Origin: an uncultured Brachyspira sp.
GTDB taxonomy: Bacteria; Spirochaetota; Brachyspiria; Brachyspirales; Brachyspiraceae
NCBI RefSeq assembly: GCF_949287625.1
Contig: NZ_CASEGO010000005.1
Coordinates: forward strand, 38,708-102,707
Reading direction: 5' to 3'
Length of the DNA: 64,000 nt
Shown: positions 61,548 to 64,000 of the stretch, in pieces
Layout: the number at the start of each line of letters is the position of its first letter
Position numbering within the stretch: the first letter of the stretch is position 1
Program-made: the position numbers and the translations under genes
The notes under the pieces: generated by a model
What the model saw: the letters and a program-made list of their open reading frames with translations, nothing else
Database searches by the model: none
What the model was told of the DNA's origin: nothing

Positions 61548-62555
61548 ATGGCATCATTTATGGATAATTTGAGAGAAAAAGTAAAATCTAATCCTAAAAC
61601 TATTATATTGGCTGAAGGATATGATGAAAGACATGTTAAAGCTGCAGTTATTTTAAAGAAAGAACAGTTAGTTAAAGGAGTTATATTAGTTGGAGATACT
61701 TCTAAAATAGAAGCTTTGGCAAAAGAAAATGCATTAGAGTTAGATGGTAATTTTGCTAAAATTTTTGACCCTAATAAAGATGCTAAAACAGAAAACTATA
61801 TTGAAATGCTTTTTAAAGCCAGAGAAAAAAAAGGTATGACTAAAGATCAGGCTAAAGATTTAATTATTAACAATTCCGTTTATACTGGTGCTGCTATGCT
61901 TGCTTCCAACGATGCTGACGGTATGGTAGGAGGAGCAGTATATGCTACTGGTGAAATGCTAAGAGCTGCTTTATTTTTAATTGGTCTTAAAAAAGGTATT
62001 AAAACTTTATCTTCTACATTCTTTATTGAAAGTCCGGACAAATCTTTATTTACAAATGGTATAGCTTGTTTTGCTGACTGTGCTGTTATACCTGATCCTA
62101 CTTCTGAACAGCTTGCTGATATTGCTGAATCTACTGCTGAATCTTACAGAATTATGACTGGTTTAGAACCAAAAGTTGCTTTGCTTTCTTTCTCTACTAA
62201 AGGCTCTGCTAAACATGAAAGTGTTGATAAAGTAATAGAAGCTAAAAAAATATTAGATTCACGTAATGTAAATTTTGCTTATGACGGCGAAATGCAGTTT
62301 GACGCTGCTATAGTAGAAAAAGTAGGTGCTCAGAAAGCTCCTGGTTCTCCTATTAAAGGTAATGCTAATGTACTTGTATTCCCAGAATTAAATGCTGGAA
62401 ATATCGGATATAAAATAGCTCAAAGAGTAGGTAAATGTACTGCTATAGGTCCTATGCTTCAAGGTATTGCTAAACCTGCTAATGACCTTTCAAGAGGCTG
62501 TTCTGCTCAGGATATAGCTGATTTGGCAGTATTGACTTCTTTACAATCTATGTAA
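61548..62555 (+). CDS. pta: Phosphate acetyltransferase
   Basis: A 335-residue short-type Pta (no N-terminal DRTGG/BioD-like region), which makes acetyl phosphate from acetyl-CoA. Family signatures are ILAEGYDERHVKAA near the start, DADGMVGGAVYATGEMLRAA (about residue 123), FADCAVIPDPTSEQLADIA (about 175), LSFSTKGSA and GEMQFDAAIV. With acetate kinase (10912) it forms the acetyl-CoA to acetate route that yields ATP. AGAGG precedes the ATG. It is monocistronic with a terminator after it. Confidence 0.96.
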   Translation: MASFMDNLREKVKSNPKTIILAEGYDERHVKAAVILKKEQLVKGVILVGDTSKIEALAKENALELDGNFAKIFDPNKDAKTENYIEMLFKAREKKGMTKDQAKDLIINNSVYTGAAMLASNDADGMVGGAVYATGEMLRAALFLIGLKKGIKTLSSTFFIESPDKSLFTNGIACFADCAVIPDPTSEQLADIAESTAESYRIMTGLEPKVALLSFSTKGSAKHESVDKVIEAKKILDSRNVNFAYDGEMQFDAAIVEKVGAQKAPGSPIKGNANVLVFPELNAGNIGYKIAQRVGKCTAIGPMLQGIAKPANDLSRGCSAQDIADLAVLTSLQSM

Positions 62556-62576
62556 TAAATTTTATTTTAATTATAA

Positions 62577-62612
62577 AAAGTCTTGATATTTTAATAATAT
62601 TGGGGCTTTTTT
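62577..62612 (+). terminator. Terminator of pta
   Basis: AAAGTCTTGATATT (62577-62590) pairs through several G-T wobbles with AATATTGGGGCTTT, followed by TTTT. Confidence 0.65.
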
Positions 62613-62791
62613 GTAAATTTAAGATTATTAGAGTTATTTTAAAACTCTGCCGATAAATATTCTTTATTGTGTTTTTTGTAATTGTGCGTATTCATTTTAA
62701 ATACTTAAATTAATCATTATCTTACTATTATTGATATAAAAAATATGAAAAGATTAAGAGTCGAATTAGTGAATTTTATATATCTGAAAAA

Positions 62792-63820
62792 TTAATGCAT
62801 TATAACCTTATTTCTTCCAAGATGTTTAGCTTCATACATAGCTGAATCAGCATTTTTTATGGTGTCTGCTATAGGCTTTTTCGATGTACCCTTATGTTCT
62901 GCTATTCCTACACTTACTGTAACATTTATTATAGTAGATTCATAATTAAATCTCTTTTTTTCTACAGTTTTACGTATTCTTTCAGCTACTATATATGCCT
63001 GTTCTTTTTTTGTATTAGGGCATATTACTATAAACTCTTCTCCGCCGTAACGTATAGCAACATCGCTTTTTCTAAGCATATGAATATTATTATCAGAAGC
63101 ATTGCTTAAAAGTTTACCAATCTCATGAAGAACCACATTTCCGCAGTCATGTCCGTATATATCATTAATATCTTTAAAATGATCCAAATCCATAAATATT
63201 ATAGAAATGCTGTATTTGTATCTTTTTGCTCTGTCAACTTCTTCTTCTATTATTTTATTAAAATAACGTACATTAAATAGTCCAGTCAGAGGATCTATTG
63301 TAGACTGTGCATGAAGAGTATCTATTTCCTTCATAAGTTTTTTTATAACTTTGTCTTTTTCTATTGAAGATTTTTTTTCGATTTCATTTACGCTGAAACT
63401 CATATTACGCATTTTTATTTTTATTACATTTTCAAATAAATCGTAAATATTTACAACGCCTATAGGATAATTGTCTGAGTTTATGATAACTAAATAATCT
63501 ATTTTATTATCTTTCATAATATCAAAAGTCATAAGTATATCATCTTCAGGATGTGCTATTATAAGATTTTTATTCATAAAAGCTGATACTTCTTTATTAA
63601 TTACAGCATTTTTAGAACTCTTTTTTGATATATCTTTGATAACATTTAGCAAAATATTATCACAATTTATAACACCTACAATTTTATCAGAATCATTTAC
63701 AACTGCTAGTATTTTGTTAGAAGATTTAGATGCAATGGAGACTAGCTCTAATAGATTAGAGTCTTTTTTTATCACTCCAATACGATTTTCCATTATGGAT
63801 TTGATAATACTTCTATACAT
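62792..63820 (-). CDS. CBS-domain diguanylate cyclase (GGDEF)
   Basis: A 342-residue cytoplasmic protein: two CBS domains (about residues 10-60 and 75-135; RIGVIKKDSNLLELVSIASK, YPIGVVNIYDLF), a short helix, then a GGDEF domain (about 175-340) with STIDPLTGLFNVRYF, FMDLDHFKDINDIYGHDCG and the active-site GGEEF in IRYGGEEFIVICP. An inhibitory-site RKSD lies five residues before GGEEF, so product feedback by c-di-GMP is expected. The CBS pair may sense adenine nucleotides. AGGT lies before the ATG at 63820. Confidence 0.93.
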   Translation of the reverse strand: MYRSIIKSIMENRIGVIKKDSNLLELVSIASKSSNKILAVVNDSDKIVGVINCDNILLNVIKDISKKSSKNAVINKEVSAFMNKNLIIAHPEDDILMTFDIMKDNKIDYLVIINSDNYPIGVVNIYDLFENVIKIKMRNMSFSVNEIEKKSSIEKDKVIKKLMKEIDTLHAQSTIDPLTGLFNVRYFNKIIEEEVDRAKRYKYSISIIFMDLDHFKDINDIYGHDCGNVVLHEIGKLLSNASDNNIHMLRKSDVAIRYGGEEFIVICPNTKKEQAYIVAERIRKTVEKKRFNYESTIINVTVSVGIAEHKGTSKKPIADTIKNADSAMYEAKHLGRNKVIMH

Positions 63821-63948
63821 TAAAAATACCTAAAAATAAGATACAGCCTTAACCTAATATTAACATATATATATTTTTTTTCAATATATTTTTAATACAT
63901 ATGTTTAAGAGCCATAGATATTGCACACTTTTAGTTTAAAAAAAAGAT

Positions 63949-63997
63949 GGTATTCCTTATAATTTATAATTGCTACAAATAAACCAAAAGGAATACC
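63949..63997 (-). terminator. Terminator of a leftward gene beyond the window
   Basis: GGTATTCCTT (63949-63958) pairs with AAGGAATACC (63988-63997); read leftward it is followed by a run of T (A-run at 63938-63945 on this strand). The gene it ends is to the right of 64000. From 63821 to here no gene is seen. Confidence 0.65.
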
Positions 63998-64000
63998 TAT

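Overview
The window looks like a stretch of a Brachyspira (intestinal spirochaete) chromosome. The evidence is very low GC outside repeats, Asn/Lys/Ile-rich proteins, many spirochaete-type lipoproteins and ankyrin-repeat proteins, and a strictly fermentative gene set (ackA, pta, [FeFe]-hydrogenase maturases HydE/HydF, glycogen synthesis). Genus is inferred from general knowledge of these traits, not from a database search; I cannot name the species.

Layout. Positions 1-5789 hold most of an F-type ATP synthase operon: the end of atpB, then atpE, atpF, two consecutive delta-subunit genes, atpA, a Core-2/I-branching-type glycosyltransferase and atpG. No beta or epsilon gene follows, so atpD/atpC must lie elsewhere, probably upstream as in Bacteroidetes-type operons. 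Positions 6-15.5 kb are an accessory zone: two near-duplicate ankyrin lipoproteins, two Gly/Ser/Thr-linker lipoproteins (the second broken by an in-frame amber codon), acetate kinase, a HEPN/nucleotidyltransferase pair, an oligopeptide-binding lipoprotein and a DUF4253 protein. At 16-19.4 kb a YheO-like regulator diverges from a MalY-like C-S lyase and a DAACS-family symporter, plausibly a cystine/cysteine use cassette. From 19.4 to 31 kb genes run leftward: PepSY-like protein, RluA-type pseudouridine synthase, GlgC, two HAD phosphatases, a DJ-1-like protein without its cysteine, GlgA, GreA, an ankyrin protein, an Rpn-type nuclease and a membrane protein.

Positions 31.2-35.9 kb carry two paralogous methyl-accepting chemotaxis proteins ending in haemerythrin domains; the first is split by an exact 14-bp tandem duplication. 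Then come a DUF4416 protein, purine nucleoside phosphorylase, HydF and HydE, a truncated BspA-like fragment, a lipoprotein, a large AsmA-like protein, an Asn/Tyr-tailed lipoprotein, tRNA-Tyr, a STAS-domain protein, an RNase R-type exonuclease, TyrA, a NYN-LOTUS protein, a YhaN-like ATPase, a predicted outer-membrane barrel, MgtE, a large ankyrin protein, an EamA-type exporter, an amidinotransferase, Pta and a CBS-GGDEF diguanylate cyclase.

Two kinds of noncoding element stand out. (1) Several 0.25-0.6 kb intergenic elements with terminal inverted repeats, TA-flanked, GC-rich cores and no transposase (MITE-like), some nested in each other. (2) Four copies of a 57-65 bp hairpin whose inner and outer stems covary while an asymmetric bulge and a tandem G-A mismatch are kept. 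All four are co-oriented with a downstream gene for an exported protein. This hairpin is my best candidate for an undescribed element.
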